From Microcyclospora pomicola (lineage: Eukaryota; Ascomycota; Dothideomycetes; Capnodiales): a DNA stretch of 64,000 bases. The translations under genes were made by a program, and so were the position numbers. The stretch spans positions 620,001-684,000 of the forward strand of contig NHNY01000001.1 of NCBI GenBank assembly GCA_002786065.1. The letters run 5' to 3'. Below, piece by piece: positions 1 through 11,747 of the stretch. The notes beneath the pieces are model-generated. The model searched no databases. It was given only the letters and a program-made list of their open reading frames with translations, and was not told where the DNA came from. Each line of letters starts with the position of its first letter. Position 1 is the first letter of the stretch.

Positions 1-733
1 ACACAGCAAAATCCCTCGTGCCGGCGCGGGTGTTGAATGGGAACGTGGCGTCGGCCTGCGCTGTGTATGCGCGTGCGCATGTCCTGCTGGTGGAGGAGGA
101 GGTGAGAATGAGGGTGAGAGTGAGGATGAGATGGTGGGCGGGGGTGGAGGTGGTGTTTGTGTGCTGTTTGGCCCTTGGTGGTTGTGGTAGTACTCGGGGT
201 AGTTGTTGGGCTCGTTGAGATGGTCGGGATGGTCGGGTTCGTCGATGTCCATCGCTGTCTCCACAGGAGGAGGAGCAGGAGCCGCAGGGGTTGTGGACCA
301 GCTGTATGACACCGCGTCACGGAACCTAAGACGTAAGATGCAATGGTCAGTCAAGTCTTCTTCTCGCAACACATGTACAGATCTGAATATGGATATGAAT
401 GGAGAGATACACGCCACATTCTCCACCCATCAGCATCAATATCGTCTTTTCCAAAACACAAGAAAAAAGGAAAGGAGAGACTTACGCCGCCACCCCTTGT
501 CCTACGAATCGTGGCTCCGGCGATACTTCCGGCGAGTAGCGTCGTCTCGTCTTCTTCGTCCCGCGAGTGAAGCAATTGTGCTCCTCATCATCGGCAGGAT
601 GGTGGTTCTGATAGTCGCTGTCGCTGTCACTATCGCTGTGGTCGAATTTCCGCTTGTTGCCACTACTGCTGCTACTGTTGCAGCTGGATCCTCGCAATTG
701 GGAAAAGAAAGGGTTGGCGAGCTTCCAGAGCAT
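1..733 (-). CDS. Unknown acidic/basic low-complexity protein, 5' part (3' end outside window)
   Basis: Two exons are visible: 486..733 (starts ATG) and 1..325, joined across a 160-nt intron with donor GTAAGT, a CTGAC-type branch site and an AG acceptor. The frame stays open through the join and to the window edge, so the gene is cut at its 3' end. The protein begins with a short hydrophobic/Ser stretch, then KRKFDHSDSDSDSD (basic then Ser/Asp repeat) and a basic GTKKTRRR that could be a nuclear localisation signal. Exon 2 is rich in Pro, His and Asn, with runs of consecutive prolines. I do not recognise the family. The composition fits a disordered nuclear protein, but that is inference. Upstream (734 onward) is non-coding. 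Confidence 0.6.
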
Positions 734-1544
734 TTTTGCTTTCCCCTTTATTCTTTCGAGGTTTTTGGGATGTTCTGCTGTTTTGCTTCCTTTTGCTTTT
801 GAAGTTTTGGTCGTTTGATGTCGAGTCCCGAATGTAGTGAGACGGAAATAAGTGGAATTGACCAGGAGAATTCAGCTGTCGAATCCTAATGACGGAAGCT
901 GGACAAGATGACTGAGTATGATACCTAGGCTGTGTTATGGTATTGTGGCCAATCCGTTGCGATCAGATGGTGATACAGGAACAGTGAACCACCGTAATGT
1001 GAAGTGTTAAGGTATGTATGTGAATGATCTGAAGGGTCGAGTTATAACGACAGTGTAGTAGTGGATAAGGCACAATGAATAACGCGAATGCTTTCAGATC
1101 AACGAGACTGAATTCGACATGTACGTATGTATGAAGTCTAAGGTCTCACTTCAAAGCATAAGGTATACAGCTGACAATGGCGGAGTGGAGTTGAGTGGCT
1201 GGGAGACAGAGCAGCAGCACGAAAACGGTTACGCGAGCGCGTTCTCGAAGCTTTCGAAACTTTAAAATTTTGGCGTAGGAGTCGCGTTTTGGTGGTAGTT
1301 GTCGGGGCTGCACTTCATTCACTCATTGGAGCAGCATCGAGTATTAATTTTCATCATTTCTGTCTTTGGGGCGTTGCGTTGAGAGATGGTCAAACGACGG
1401 GGATGTTGACCGTAAGTGAAGCCAGAGACATGTGTGTGCTGCAGTCTCGCTTCACAGCAGGGGAGGGAATATGGTCGAAGCAATAAAATAGAACCCACAT
1501 TTTTTCATCATTCATCATCGTACACACGCTATGTATTCTACCAC
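734..1544. other. Intergenic region
   Basis: This is the shared space between the left-edge gene's promoter and the 3' end of the S28 peptidase gene, both on the minus strand. No supported gene, repeat or RNA was seen. Confidence 0.6.
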
Positions 1545-3282
1545 CTACGCCGTCCAAGGATGACCACCGTGATGGCCCCTCCTGCCCGGCCACTCAGCGA
1601 CCCACGCCTCGAGCTGTGCGAGCTCTTTATCAATCACCGCCTGGCAACCCGCATTCGCCACGCCGTTCCGCGTAATGAGGCCGCTGGTGTGGAACCCGCC
1701 GGGCACGACGTTGACGGGGACTTGGGCGGTGCTCTTCAAGGGCCCGCCTGGTCGTTCTTCCGCGCTGACGCCCGACTCGCGCCATGGGTCTGAGCCGCCG
1801 TTGGCGTAGATCAGACGGGTGCTGTTGTCAATGAACCAACCCGCGGTGTAGGCGTTCACATCCGCCTCGGTCTTGCCAGCGGCGATGCCGTATGTCTCGC
1901 CGTTCGGGCCCTCGGGAAAGTAGAGACCGCATTGCCGGATCCAGTACTCGGCGTCGACGAGGCGGGAGACGATGCTCGGACGGCCGGCGGGGGCGCCGTC
2001 TTGCCAGTAGCCAAAGGGCTCGTTGCAGGTCATCCAGACCCATTGTCGGTCGGCGACATTCGAAGGGGTCGTGTCGGTGTAGAGCGGGCTGTGCGGATCG
2101 TAGGAATCCATGCAGCTGGGAAGATGCGTCAATATCAATCACTCCAACCTCAACAATCCTGGAGCGTGCTTACTATGTGTTGTAGGTGCCCTCGAACTCG
2201 GCATAGCCGTAGCTCTCGCAGTACCCGGGGAAATAAATCTCATTCCACCAGTTGGCATAACCCTGCAGCGCCTTCTCGAGTCCGACGCCCTCGGCGCCCG
2301 GAACCGTGGGGTCGGTCTGGTTGTACACGCCTTCGATGTTATCACACCAGATGAAGAAGTTGGAGTAGTTGGTGTAGAACTGGTTGCCCTGCCACAACCA
2401 TGGACCATTCTCCAACACAGCCATGAAGTCGTCGTTGTGCGTGACGTTCTGCAGACCGAACTTGGCTTTTAAATCGTCCACCTCGGCCGCAGTCCCGTGC
2501 ATCAGGATGTTGTCCATGTAATCGATCACCAGCGACACGTCCTTGCTGCAGTTCTGCGGCATGCTCTCTTGCACAGGGATGAAGTAGCCCCAGTAGTCGG
2601 AGACAGCCTGCACCGGCGCGCTGGAGGCATGATACGCCCAGTACGTGCCCGGCGCCACACTTTCCGTCCAGGCGGAGAGTGCTCCAGAGTATGAACCGCC
2701 CATCATCACCCACGGCACATCAGCTGCGTTCGTGGGGTAATGTCCGGCAAATGGAAGCTTGGCATGGTTGGCAAAGTAAGTGAGATCGTGGATCGAGTTA
2801 TCCAGCGTCAAGTATTTCAAGTTCTCGGTCGTGAGATTGGTGAACGGTGTGGAAGTGCCCCAGTAGCGGTGCTCGAGGACGATGACCGCGGCGCCGATCC
2901 TCTCCGCCAGCACGCCGGTTGTGCGATTGATGGTCAAGTAGGAGTTGTAGCCGGTGACGTTGATCTCGCCGGGGGTGAACATGATGACGGGCGAGCCAGG
3001 ACCTTTCCAGTATTGGCTGGAGTAGTAGTAGAACTGCGGTTGATGAGCGAGTGCGATCCTGAGCGATCAATGCAACACACGTACCTGCTCAAACGTGCCC
3101 AACGAGGGATCGTTATGGTCGATCAACTGCGTGAACGTGGCATTGGCCAACGACACATTCGACGTCGACCCTCGACCGGGCATGAAGTGGTGGCCCATCG
3201 GTCCATAGCCTTGGTGATCGAAGCGGTGGGCAAAGGCCGCGCCCGCCACAGCACCAAGGAGCGCCAGCAACGCAGTCTTCAT
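1545..3282 (-). CDS. Secreted serine peptidase, family S28 (prolyl carboxypeptidase-like)
   Basis: Exons are 3085..3282, 2174..3033 and 1545..2115, with introns of 51 and 58 nt; the product is 542 aa. The start chosen gives MKTALLALLGAVAGAAFA, a clear signal peptide; the upstream open frame lacks a better ATG. The sequence shows the S28 hallmarks: EHRYWG near residue 120, the nucleophile motif GGSYSG with Ser about 180, the catalytic Asp in NGGSDPW about 462, and the His in GGFHTSG about 495. Several N-x-S/T sites fit secretion. S28 enzymes cleave after proline, usually at acidic pH outside the cell or in the vacuole. Length is normal for fungal members and all catalytic residues are present, so it looks functional. 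Confidence 0.92.
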
Positions 3283-4608
3283 CTTGGCTAGAACGACACG
3301 AGAAACCAGAGAACCTGCAATGCAATGATCCGCATCGCGGCCGCGGGCACACGAGCACACTTTATATCTCGTCCCTGCCCAGCAAAGCTCCCATCACTCC
3401 AGCTAAGCTAGCTACCCTAACTGCCTACCTATCTAGCCAGATAGACAGATGGAACTAGACACAAACCAGGAAGGTTCCTTCTGCACCTGCCCGCGCTTGG
3501 GAGGGAGCAGTAGGTAGGTTGTCCAGCCATGCAGGTTGCTCGTGTTCCATTGGAGCGTGACATCGCAAACCCGCCAACTCCCCCCAGGTCCGGTCCCTGG
3601 CTAAGTGAGCCGAGCGCGGTGCAGCGAGCGGAACGGCGATGATGTCGTAGCCTCATCAGTCCGGTCGCAGATGTGCGCTGGTGGCGTAGTCTTGCGAAGC
3701 ACCACACGACGATCCGGAGGGGTTCATGACGGCGCCCAGAAGCGCATTGGGTGGCCCAGTAAGAATAAGTTGGACGGTCTCCGCCTGCCTGTTGCGTGCT
3801 AGGTTCGCCGACCCAGCACAGACGCACGACATCGCATGCAGCGAGAGCCAGATGTGTGTCGTATGCCGGAGGTGAGATAAGGTAAAACCACAATACAGTA
3901 ACCAGAAGAAACGCCACCCGGGGACTGGGCTGGCTGCAGATCACCTGCCCGCTGTGGTTGGCGGTTGGCGGAGCTCGCTCATCTCCGCGCGGTGCGGTGT
4001 GGTTTGGGTAACGTCGGAGTGGCTATGCCATGCCGATGTGACCTGCCTGGTTCTTCACTCCATCTGCGTTCAGGTATGGGTCGAAGGAGGCGGATGATGT
4101 TCGCGGCGGACCGACTGAAGTGCTCGAAGGCACGAACGTGAAGATCGGCTGTGGCGTCTGCGTGCTGTAATCTGGAATATCCTGGACGTCGATCACTAAC
4201 TACCAGGCTACCCACGAGACTCATAGACGAATGAATGAGATGAGGCTATGCAATTCGCAAAAAACTCGTTTCCAATGAATGTCGTGACTGAACGGCGATA
4301 TCGGAGTGGTGACTCGAGGAGCGGGTTTAATAGATAGGTACATTTCGTGTCACAGTCTCTCCACGGCGAGCACGAGACAGAACGAGCGCTGCAACGTCTA
4401 AAGAACGAAAATGTCCTTTGCCTTGTACATATCTACGCGCATCGAATCATTACAACCCCACTCCTCTCCAGTTTTGGCGCAAATTCGAACTACGCAAGGA
4501 AAAACAACAAAACGTCCACTGGTATCTCAAAACAGCATGTGTGCAAACCGCATCTACTTTGACCCCATCGACTTCTCCCTCTTCCAACACCCTCATCCTT
4601 GATCAACA
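3283..4608. other. Intergenic region
   Basis: This 1.3-kb stretch is the promoter side of the peptidase gene and the 3' side of the eisosome gene. Only short open frames without ATG starts or family features occur. The part just before 4609 is probably the eisosome 3' UTR. Confidence 0.6.
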
Positions 4609-7600
4609 CTAAAGCTCCTCCACAAACTTGGTGCCCCGCACTGGGCTACCGCTCTCTCGCAGATCCTTGGCCTGCCCGGCGAAGGCGGCCGGTGGTGCTA
4701 GACTCTCGTCGAAATGATCCCGCGCTTCCTCGAAAGTGTCCTCGTCATTGCTGGTGCTGACAGTAGACAGCGGGTTTTCGGCATCGGTGGGATGACCAGT
4801 GGTTGCGAGAGGGGCAACGCTGCGGCCAGAGCGGCCACGATTCATCTCGTCCTCATCAAGACTGGACGAGACGGCATCCGAGAATGAGGCGGAGTTGGTT
4901 CCCTCGAGAGTGCTGAGTCTGGGAGCACCAGTCGATTCAGATGAGGTGGTCGTCGTTCCAGCAGCTCGGTCGTCAGCGGGCGATTTGGACAGCTTGTTGT
5001 CTGACCTCGAGCTCTTGTTGCGGAGTTTGCCTAGGAAACCACGCAGACCACCCTTCTTCTCGGCGTGCTCGTCTGACTCGACTGCACTGACCTTGGAGGA
5101 AGTCGTGGTGGATGCGCTTGGTTGTGCAACAGTGTTGCTTGTCTGCGCATCCTTGGGCGTCGAATCAGTCTTCACTTTCGGGTCAAGCTTATTGAATGTA
5201 TCAGATTTGTGTGGACCGTCTGTGGTCTGCTCTTTCATGAGCTCAGGGACAGGCTTCACGCGTGGATCGACAATGTTAGCAAGGTCGGACTCGTGAGGAC
5301 CAATGGTGTGCGGAGCTGGACCACCGCTTGGATCTTCCCTGACAGTCTCAGCCTTGGCCGCATTATCTTCACGAATCGCGTTCTTCTGTAACTCCGGAAC
5401 TGGCTGGACATTAGGATCAAGAATGTTTGCGATGTCGGTCGCGTGAGGTCCAATGGTGTGCGGCGCGGGACCAGTAGCGACCCCTGCGCTGTTGAAAGCC
5501 GGTTCATGTTCGATTGGTGCACTGGTGGCAGCTGCAGTGCTTGTAGGCTCAGGAGCCGCAACGACTGGCTCCGCCTCTGCCGGCTTCTCTACAGATCGAG
5601 CAACGTGATGCTGGTGGTGCTCGTCGTGAGTCGCGAGTTGAGAGTAGGCCATTTGCGCCTGATCCGGCGACAACTCGTTATGTGTGAAAGCTCCAGCGGT
5701 AGCGTTGGTGCGTGCTTGTGTTGGTTCACTGTCAAGTTCGTCGTTCTCGTCCCACTCCTCTCCGTCGTCCTCATCACTCGTCTCAATGGTTGAGATGTGC
5801 CTTTCCAGATCGGGTCGAGCACTCAAGCCTGTTACCGGAACAGCGCCGTGGTGATCGCCGGAGTGTCCTGAGGAGACTTTCGTGATGGGTTTCTCTTCAT
5901 CGTAGTCATCGTATAACTCGTCCTCATGCGTGTCAGGTACAACGATGGTTGGGGAAGCAACAGCAGTAGTTTGCGTGTCTGCAGCGGAGCGTTCCTCAGC
6001 CGCGGTAGCCGGGACTACTACTGCAGCTGCGACAATAGGCGTCTCATCTGCGTCAGTGGTCGCTGTTGGCTCAACAGTCTCGGCTGCAGGTGTGCGGACT
6101 GCAGTGGTTGGCCGACTCTCTGCAGGCTTCACGTCGACGTCTCTCTCATCCACACTCTTGTCCTTACCACGGAGCCTGCTGGTCAGCTTGCCAAGCGTGC
6201 TGGTTCTTTTCTCGGCTTTGGTGGTCTGTGTAGCATCCTGGTCTGCCTTGTAGCCAGCAGTACCGGCGGCGCCTGCAACTGCGACATCGTCACGTCTCAT
6301 ATCGTGACTCTTGCGCTTGCTCTCTTGCTCGATCCGCTTCTCCTCTTCCTTGCGCGCTTTGGCTTCTTCTTTCTGCTGCCTCGCGACAGCCTTTTCCTCG
6401 TCTGTAAGAGTGTCAGTCGGTGGTCGACGCAAGTAGCCATTATCAGAAACTTACCCTTTATCCGCTTCTGCTCGTCCTTTTCTTGCTTCTTCTCGGCCTT
6501 CTCCTGCCTTTTAGTCAGTTCCTGCTGCTCCTTCTCAGCACGTATCTCCTCATCCCGAGCTCTTCTCTTCTCGGCAGTGTCTGTGATCTGATCCAAGGTG
6601 GGCTTCAGCCTTGCAGCGGCGATGGCCTCAATCTCGCTGGTCTCGATGTACTTGCCACCACCGATGTGAGTCATGCCGGGATGCTGAGCTTGCTGTTCCT
6701 TCTCCTCTTGCACGCGTTTTCTTGCTTTGTTTTCCCATTCTTCCATCATAGCTGGAGTGACTTTGCCAGTGTCTTGGAACACTTTCTCGTCCATATCGTG
6801 CATACGGTCATGTACACGCTTCTCGGCGGCGGCCATGAGTTTAGCACGGTCGTCGGAGCGCTTCTTCTGGTCCACAGTGCTGACTCCGGAGTTCAACTGA
6901 GACATTTGAGAACGAATGCGGCGTGCCTGCTCTTCGTCATCCGAGTCGTCCAAAGTGGATCCGCCTTCGCTCATAGCCCGGTTTCGTTGGCGGCCACGCA
7001 TCGAAAGACGGTTAGCTGCTTTCCTCGGCGATGACTGTTGCTGTTCGCCGCCATAACCGTAGTACTCGCGATATCTTGCTGCTTCCATGTTCTTGTCGAC
7101 CTTGGCTAGTCTTTCCTGGGCAAGTTTGTGCGCAGCGTCTTGAAGATGAATGTACTTGAGGGCTTCCTGCTTCACATCTTTCTGTGCCGCCGGAGCTTGG
7201 TTGGCGTGCGCATATTGGGCGCCTGCAGTGCCCTCAGTCATACCTTGTGATGCCGCCTTCTGATTTTGGTAGGCGTACATTTGCTGGGCCATGGACTTGG
7301 CCGAGGCGTGCAGCGCCGCCTGGTGTTTGGTGTCCTCTGGATCGATATCGACGGGAGGTCGATCACCAAACCACTCTCCACCAGCTTTCAGGTTCTGGAT
7401 GCGCGCCGCCTGGTTCGCTTCGGAGTTCCAACCATCTGTCGTCGCCGCCTTGGAGGATGCGCGATGTGACGCGGTGGCAGCACTGAGCGCGTTGACCGCA
7501 GAATTCTTCGAGTCCGGGTATGCTGGTGGTGGGGCTACAGGAGTAGATCCGGCACGTCGTCTACCTTCACTAGCAGACAGGGTCGCAGCCAACAAGGCCT

Positions 7601-8154
7601 TGCTCTTACCGTCGGCAGTGTAGCCATAGTCTAACTGAGGACTCAGGCCTTTGGTCTTCATCGCCATGGTTGCTGCAGAGTTTCCGGCTGCGCTCGGGGT
7701 GTGCTGCCACAGATCAAGCTTGCCGCCATCCTTATGGGCGAGCAAGGCGGCTCTTGATCCGGCCTCACTAGCTTCTGGGTGCCACAGGTCTTTCATCTTG
7801 TAGTCTTTGGCTAACATTGCGGCCTTTCCAGCAGAGTTGGCCGCGGTCCCGACCGTCGGGAATGAAGGGAGCTCAGTGGCCTTTGCATATTTCAATGATG
7901 TCGCCGCGCCTGTGCAGGAGATGTTAGCGGATGCTTAGACTAAAGTGTACACATGTACACCACTCACTTTTTGACGAAAGCTTTCCATCGTCACCGAGGG
8001 GGTGCTCTTGAACTGCCTGACGTTCTGCGCGTCGCTCCGGGTTTGTGGCGTAGAGCGCGGCTGTCGATGCTGCCTCCGAGAGGTGCTGCCCTTTGCCGTG
8101 GCTATGCGCCGAGGGATCCGGGCATGGAATCTCGCCGGCGGTAGAAGACGCCAT
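4609..8154 (-). CDS. EIS1: Eisosome protein 1
   Basis: Three exons: 7968..8154, 6455..7909 and 4609..6401, with introns of 58 and 53 nt; 1144 aa. Joining exons 1 and 2 restores the conserved block AATSLKYAKATELPSFP. This is followed by alternating Ala-rich motifs with HKD and LWQHTPSAAGNSAA, the typical N-terminal half of filamentous-fungal Eis1. The middle is a long charged coiled coil (EEK/KRQEKAEKK type, spanning the exon 2-3 junction). The C-terminal half is disordered, acidic and Ser/Thr-rich, with three copies of a GPHxSDxxNxLDPxVKP motif. Eis1 is a peripheral eisosome component at plasma-membrane furrows. It is longer than the yeast protein because of the low-complexity tail. Confidence 0.85.
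5158..5472 (-). repeat. Three coding repeats in the EIS1 C-terminal half
   Basis: Three degenerate copies of a roughly 20-25-residue unit lie within the eisosome gene. On the coding strand they are GPAPHTIGPHATDIANILDP, GPAPHTIGPHESDLANIVDP and a shorter DGPHKSDTFNKLDPKVK. Each unit has a GPH-x-(S/T)D core and a DPxV core. The first two are nearly identical; the third is trimmed at its N-side. Confidence 0.8.
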
Positions 8155-9644
8155 ATCTGCTGGGTGGTATGGTTTTCCCTTCCCGACTGGTGGTGGTAGA
8201 TAGAATGCGACTCCAGTGACGCAGTGTGGAGCAAGCTTGCAGCTACCCGAGGTCAAACTAGCCCGGCGAAAGCGCTGCGGTAGATGTAGCGATGGCTCAC
8301 GTCCTGTATATGCAGGGACGTAAGGGAGATATCTGCAGCACAAAAAGGCCGTCGTGGTGCAGGAAGGGGGAGGTGAAGTGTAGGTAGAGGTGGACAACGG
8401 GATGGATTGAGCAGGGAAGTCAAGAGAGCGAGAGCGCGGAGTTTCAGCGACAGACGTCAGCGCGGAAGCTACCATGACATCAACGTCATTCATGTCCTAC
8501 GCACGGGATCTAGACCTGCCCCCAATGCCAGACAAAACCTAATATCAAAGCGATAATAATTACCATCGAATGATCGATCTGGACGATGATCACAGTGGGC
8601 CGACAACCTCTTTCTCAGCCGTGAACCTTCTATGAACGCGTCTGCAGTAAACAACTCGGTCGACTCGAGCAGACTGAAAACAGGCGGGAGTTGTGGCACT
8701 CGAAACCACGACCTGGCGATGCGCGAGTTCAACCCTGAGTGGGAAGAACGCTCGTTGCATCGACCGTCGTAGGGACACCGAGCTACTGGCTATTCAGTTT
8801 CGGCGAAACTATGATGCCCCCTTCGTCTGGTCAGGCCTGCAAGTGTCTGTCCTTAAGTGAAGGATAGAAAATGCCTCGCGACTCGACAGTCAAAGAGATC
8901 CAGACTCTTGTCCTCCTGCCCACAACACGACACGGCTTTGATCTCGAACAATGTAGACTATCTTCATGAGCAGGAGAACAACGCCAGTACTGCGCGTTCA
9001 GTACCCGCTTGAGATGGCGACAGTCATCATGAACGCTAAGTAGCCAACCGATCGTGAGCACCACGATCAGTTAGCTCACAACTATGGAACTGCAACGAGA
9101 ACAAGAGAACCCCCGTTGGATAGAATATGCTAGCACTGTTTGTTGTAGAGACGTATAGAATCTGTGTTCTAAGACATGTAAACCATTGATTGGATCTCCC
9201 GGACAACAGTTCTGCAGTTGTGTACAGCATAGATACCTTACCAGATACCATTTTCATAGTCAGTCTCCCTCACCTGCTATGCGCCGACGAGTCATCGTCG
9301 TAGATAACACGCTGCACACAGTCTCGTCGATGGAGGGTGTCGTCCTATTGAATATGTGTCGATGGTGGACGCGATCATGCCCCATTGGAGATGTAGGTAT
9401 TGGTAGTAACGCGAAAGCCTCGGAGGCGTTGTCGTTGCTAGGGACGACTTCCACCATGCGGCTGGGGATGTAAGCACGACTTCAGCGAGCAAATACCAGC
9501 CACACTGACAACCCTCACCCATCGCCCAGCCTACGCATTACATTCCCACCGACCCGTTGATTTGTGATCCGGCGTCCACTCTCAGACACTGTGTCCTCCA
9601 TCAAACAGTACGCAACCGATCAACACAAATGTAGCACTGCCATC
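8155..9644. other. Divergent intergenic region
   Basis: This 1.5-kb region separates the minus-strand eisosome gene from the plus-strand Pex22-like gene and must hold both promoters. A few open frames under 100 codons occur, but none has family features, so I see no gene. Confidence 0.6.
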
Positions 9645-11210
9645 ATGTCCAACCAACGCACCTACAAAACCTATAAACAGACCACAACAACGAATCGATC
9701 CGGTCGCCGTCCTCTCTACGCGCCTCCGCCTCCACCTGGCGGTCATTCACGCCAACACTCGGTGCTGGGGTACTGGGTGCCCCTCGTGGTCACCGGAACG
9801 ATCGCGATCGGCGGACTTGCGGCGTGGATTTGGTCGGAACGGAACGATCATGATGACTTCGACTATCCCAACGACAAGCCTCAACGACCTCCACCTGGTG
9901 TAGGAGGGCAATACTCTTCCCAGCAATCACAGCAATATGCCGGGCAATCTTCAGGACCGGGCGGCATGCCACCATACCAAGGCCCACCTCCCAGTCAGAA
10001 TGCGGGTCCTCAAGGTATGCCGCCGCCCGTCGGTGGTGAGGCCGCTTCCTACTACGGATCCTCCTCCCGACAGACGGAGCAAACGAGTGTGACGACGCAG
10101 GACAGCACGTGGTTTGGTCAGATGCGAGGCGCGATCCGTCGCACGCCTTCGCCGGAGGTGTTCTTCTCGCAGGCGTCGAAACAAGTCAGCGCGGGCATGG
10201 CTGCCGCCGGAGCTGCGGCTGGCGCGGCCTTGGGTCGCATCATGGAAGACGACCACCACGAGCAGTACGACGAGAGGCGTGAGCGGAGAGAAGATCGCGA
10301 GGGGTTCTCAGACCATGAGCGATGGTCGGAGGAAGCGGATGAGAGCGAGAAGAGACGCATTGGGATGGTCGAGACGGAAAGTGAGCGTCGCGCCGAGTCC
10401 GCCAAGGCCAGTCGTAGCGACGACAAGGGCAAGGGGCGTGCAAAGCGAGCAGTGGCTGTGGTCGTCAGCGCGGACACCAACATGGACGGCAAGATGGACG
10501 AGGATGATTTGGGATATCTGACTGAACACGCCGTAAGTCAAAACGTCCCGTTGAGACCTCCCTGACATTCTTGCTAACTTGACATCGCGCAGTCCATCCT
10601 CTCTCACATCCCCGAACATTACAACCCCGACCGGACCGACGTTTTCGTCCTCATCTACACGCCCGGTCTCACCAGCCTTCCCCCTCTCACCTACCAGCCC
10701 ACCGGCACCGGCTCGATGCTCGGCTCCTCCTACTCCCAGATCTCCACTCCCGCCATGACCCCAGCCTCCGAACTCGGCAACCCTCACGACGACAGCGCGT
10801 CTGACTTCAAGTCGCCCTCCTCCACCTTCACCGCACTGTACCAGCAAGCACTCACGCTCGTCTCCTCGCCCGCCCAAATCCTGCCCTTCACCACCCTCGA
10901 CGGCTACGTGCACATCCTGCGCCACCTCGCGCCCTCGACAGTCTATGTCTCTGACATGCTCGTCGGCGATGAGGGCGAGACCATCACCCAGCTGAAGGGG
11001 TGGGTCGGCCACACGGTCGTCGCGCTGGGCGACAACGGCACTGGCGGCCTCGCGGACACCGAGACCGAAGACGACGAGACCATCGTCGAAGGCCGCAAGC
11101 GCGAGAAGTGGTACGAGCACTCGCCGCTCTTTGGCCTCGGCAAGGAGATGGAGGTCGTGGACGCCACACGCGTCGGCGACGATTGGGCCAAGCGCTTCGG
11201 CGGCCGATGA
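9645..11210 (+). CDS. Peroxin 22-like protein
   Basis: Exons are 9645..10532 and 10593..11210 with a 60-nt intron; 501 aa. The first in-frame ATG gives MSNQRTYKTYKQTTTTNR. A single membrane segment lies at about residues 43-65 (YWVPLVVTGTIAIGGLAAWI). A Pro/Gln/Gly-rich linker and an Ala-rich segment follow, then a highly charged region. The C-terminal globular part ends with WYEHSPLFGLGKEMEVVDAT and VGDDWAKRF, which I recognise as the Pex22-like signature of Pezizomycotina. Pex22 anchors the ubiquitin-conjugating enzyme Pex4 on the peroxisome for receptor recycling. The assignment rests on the membrane anchor plus remembered C-terminal motifs, so it is probable rather than certain. Confidence 0.7.
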
Positions 11211-11747
11211 TGCACGACGCGCCATGAGAATCACGAACAGTTTCTGCGTACTTGACTTCAAGCTTGACAGGGGAGAAAGCGGAATGGGGTTGTGCGTAGG
11301 AATGATGCCACGGTCGTGTGCGGTTTTTGCTATATAGCTTTGTGTATAATGCCATGGTTCGTACAACGTCGTCTCATTCGTGTCTTCGTAGCTTAAGGGC
11401 TGCTTTTCAGCCCCTATTCGCAGTGTACCGACATGACCTTCCGAACAGCAGCTAGTGACAAGCGTCTACAACCTAATAGTAGCAAGTCGATGTATCAACA
11501 CAGCCTAGATCGAAAAGGCCATCGTGACTCCGCGGTCTGAGAGTTCTGCCAGAAACTGGTGCTCGAAGGTCATGCGATCGTCATGCCACAGTGGCCGAGA
11601 ACAAGATTTTGTTCTTCCAGTTTCCTCGCCTGAAACTTCCTATGCCGGTGACTAGAAACTGGGCAGCCTCAGCTTGCTATAATCCAGCGAACGCGCTGTG
11701 AGTGGACTCTCCACTCATGCTGTCCTTACATAGCAGCCACAAGTGCT
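11211..11747. other. Convergent intergenic region
   Basis: This is the 3' space between the Pex22-like gene (+) and POP4 (-). No gene or repeat was seen. Confidence 0.6.

Noticed and set aside
3429-3944. Minus-strand 171-codon frame with a hydrophobic N-terminal part
   Set aside because: It begins at a GTG-type codon without an ATG and lacks splice or family support.
5926-6591. Plus-strand frame of over 200 codons inside EIS1
   Set aside because: Antisense shadow of the Ala/Glu/Lys-rich eisosome coding sequence; the Ser/Cys/Leu-rich translation has no motif.
10308-11366. Long open frame antisense to the Pex22-like gene
   Set aside because: It overlaps a well-supported spliced gene, has a biased Val/Gly-rich composition typical of a shadow frame, and no family features.
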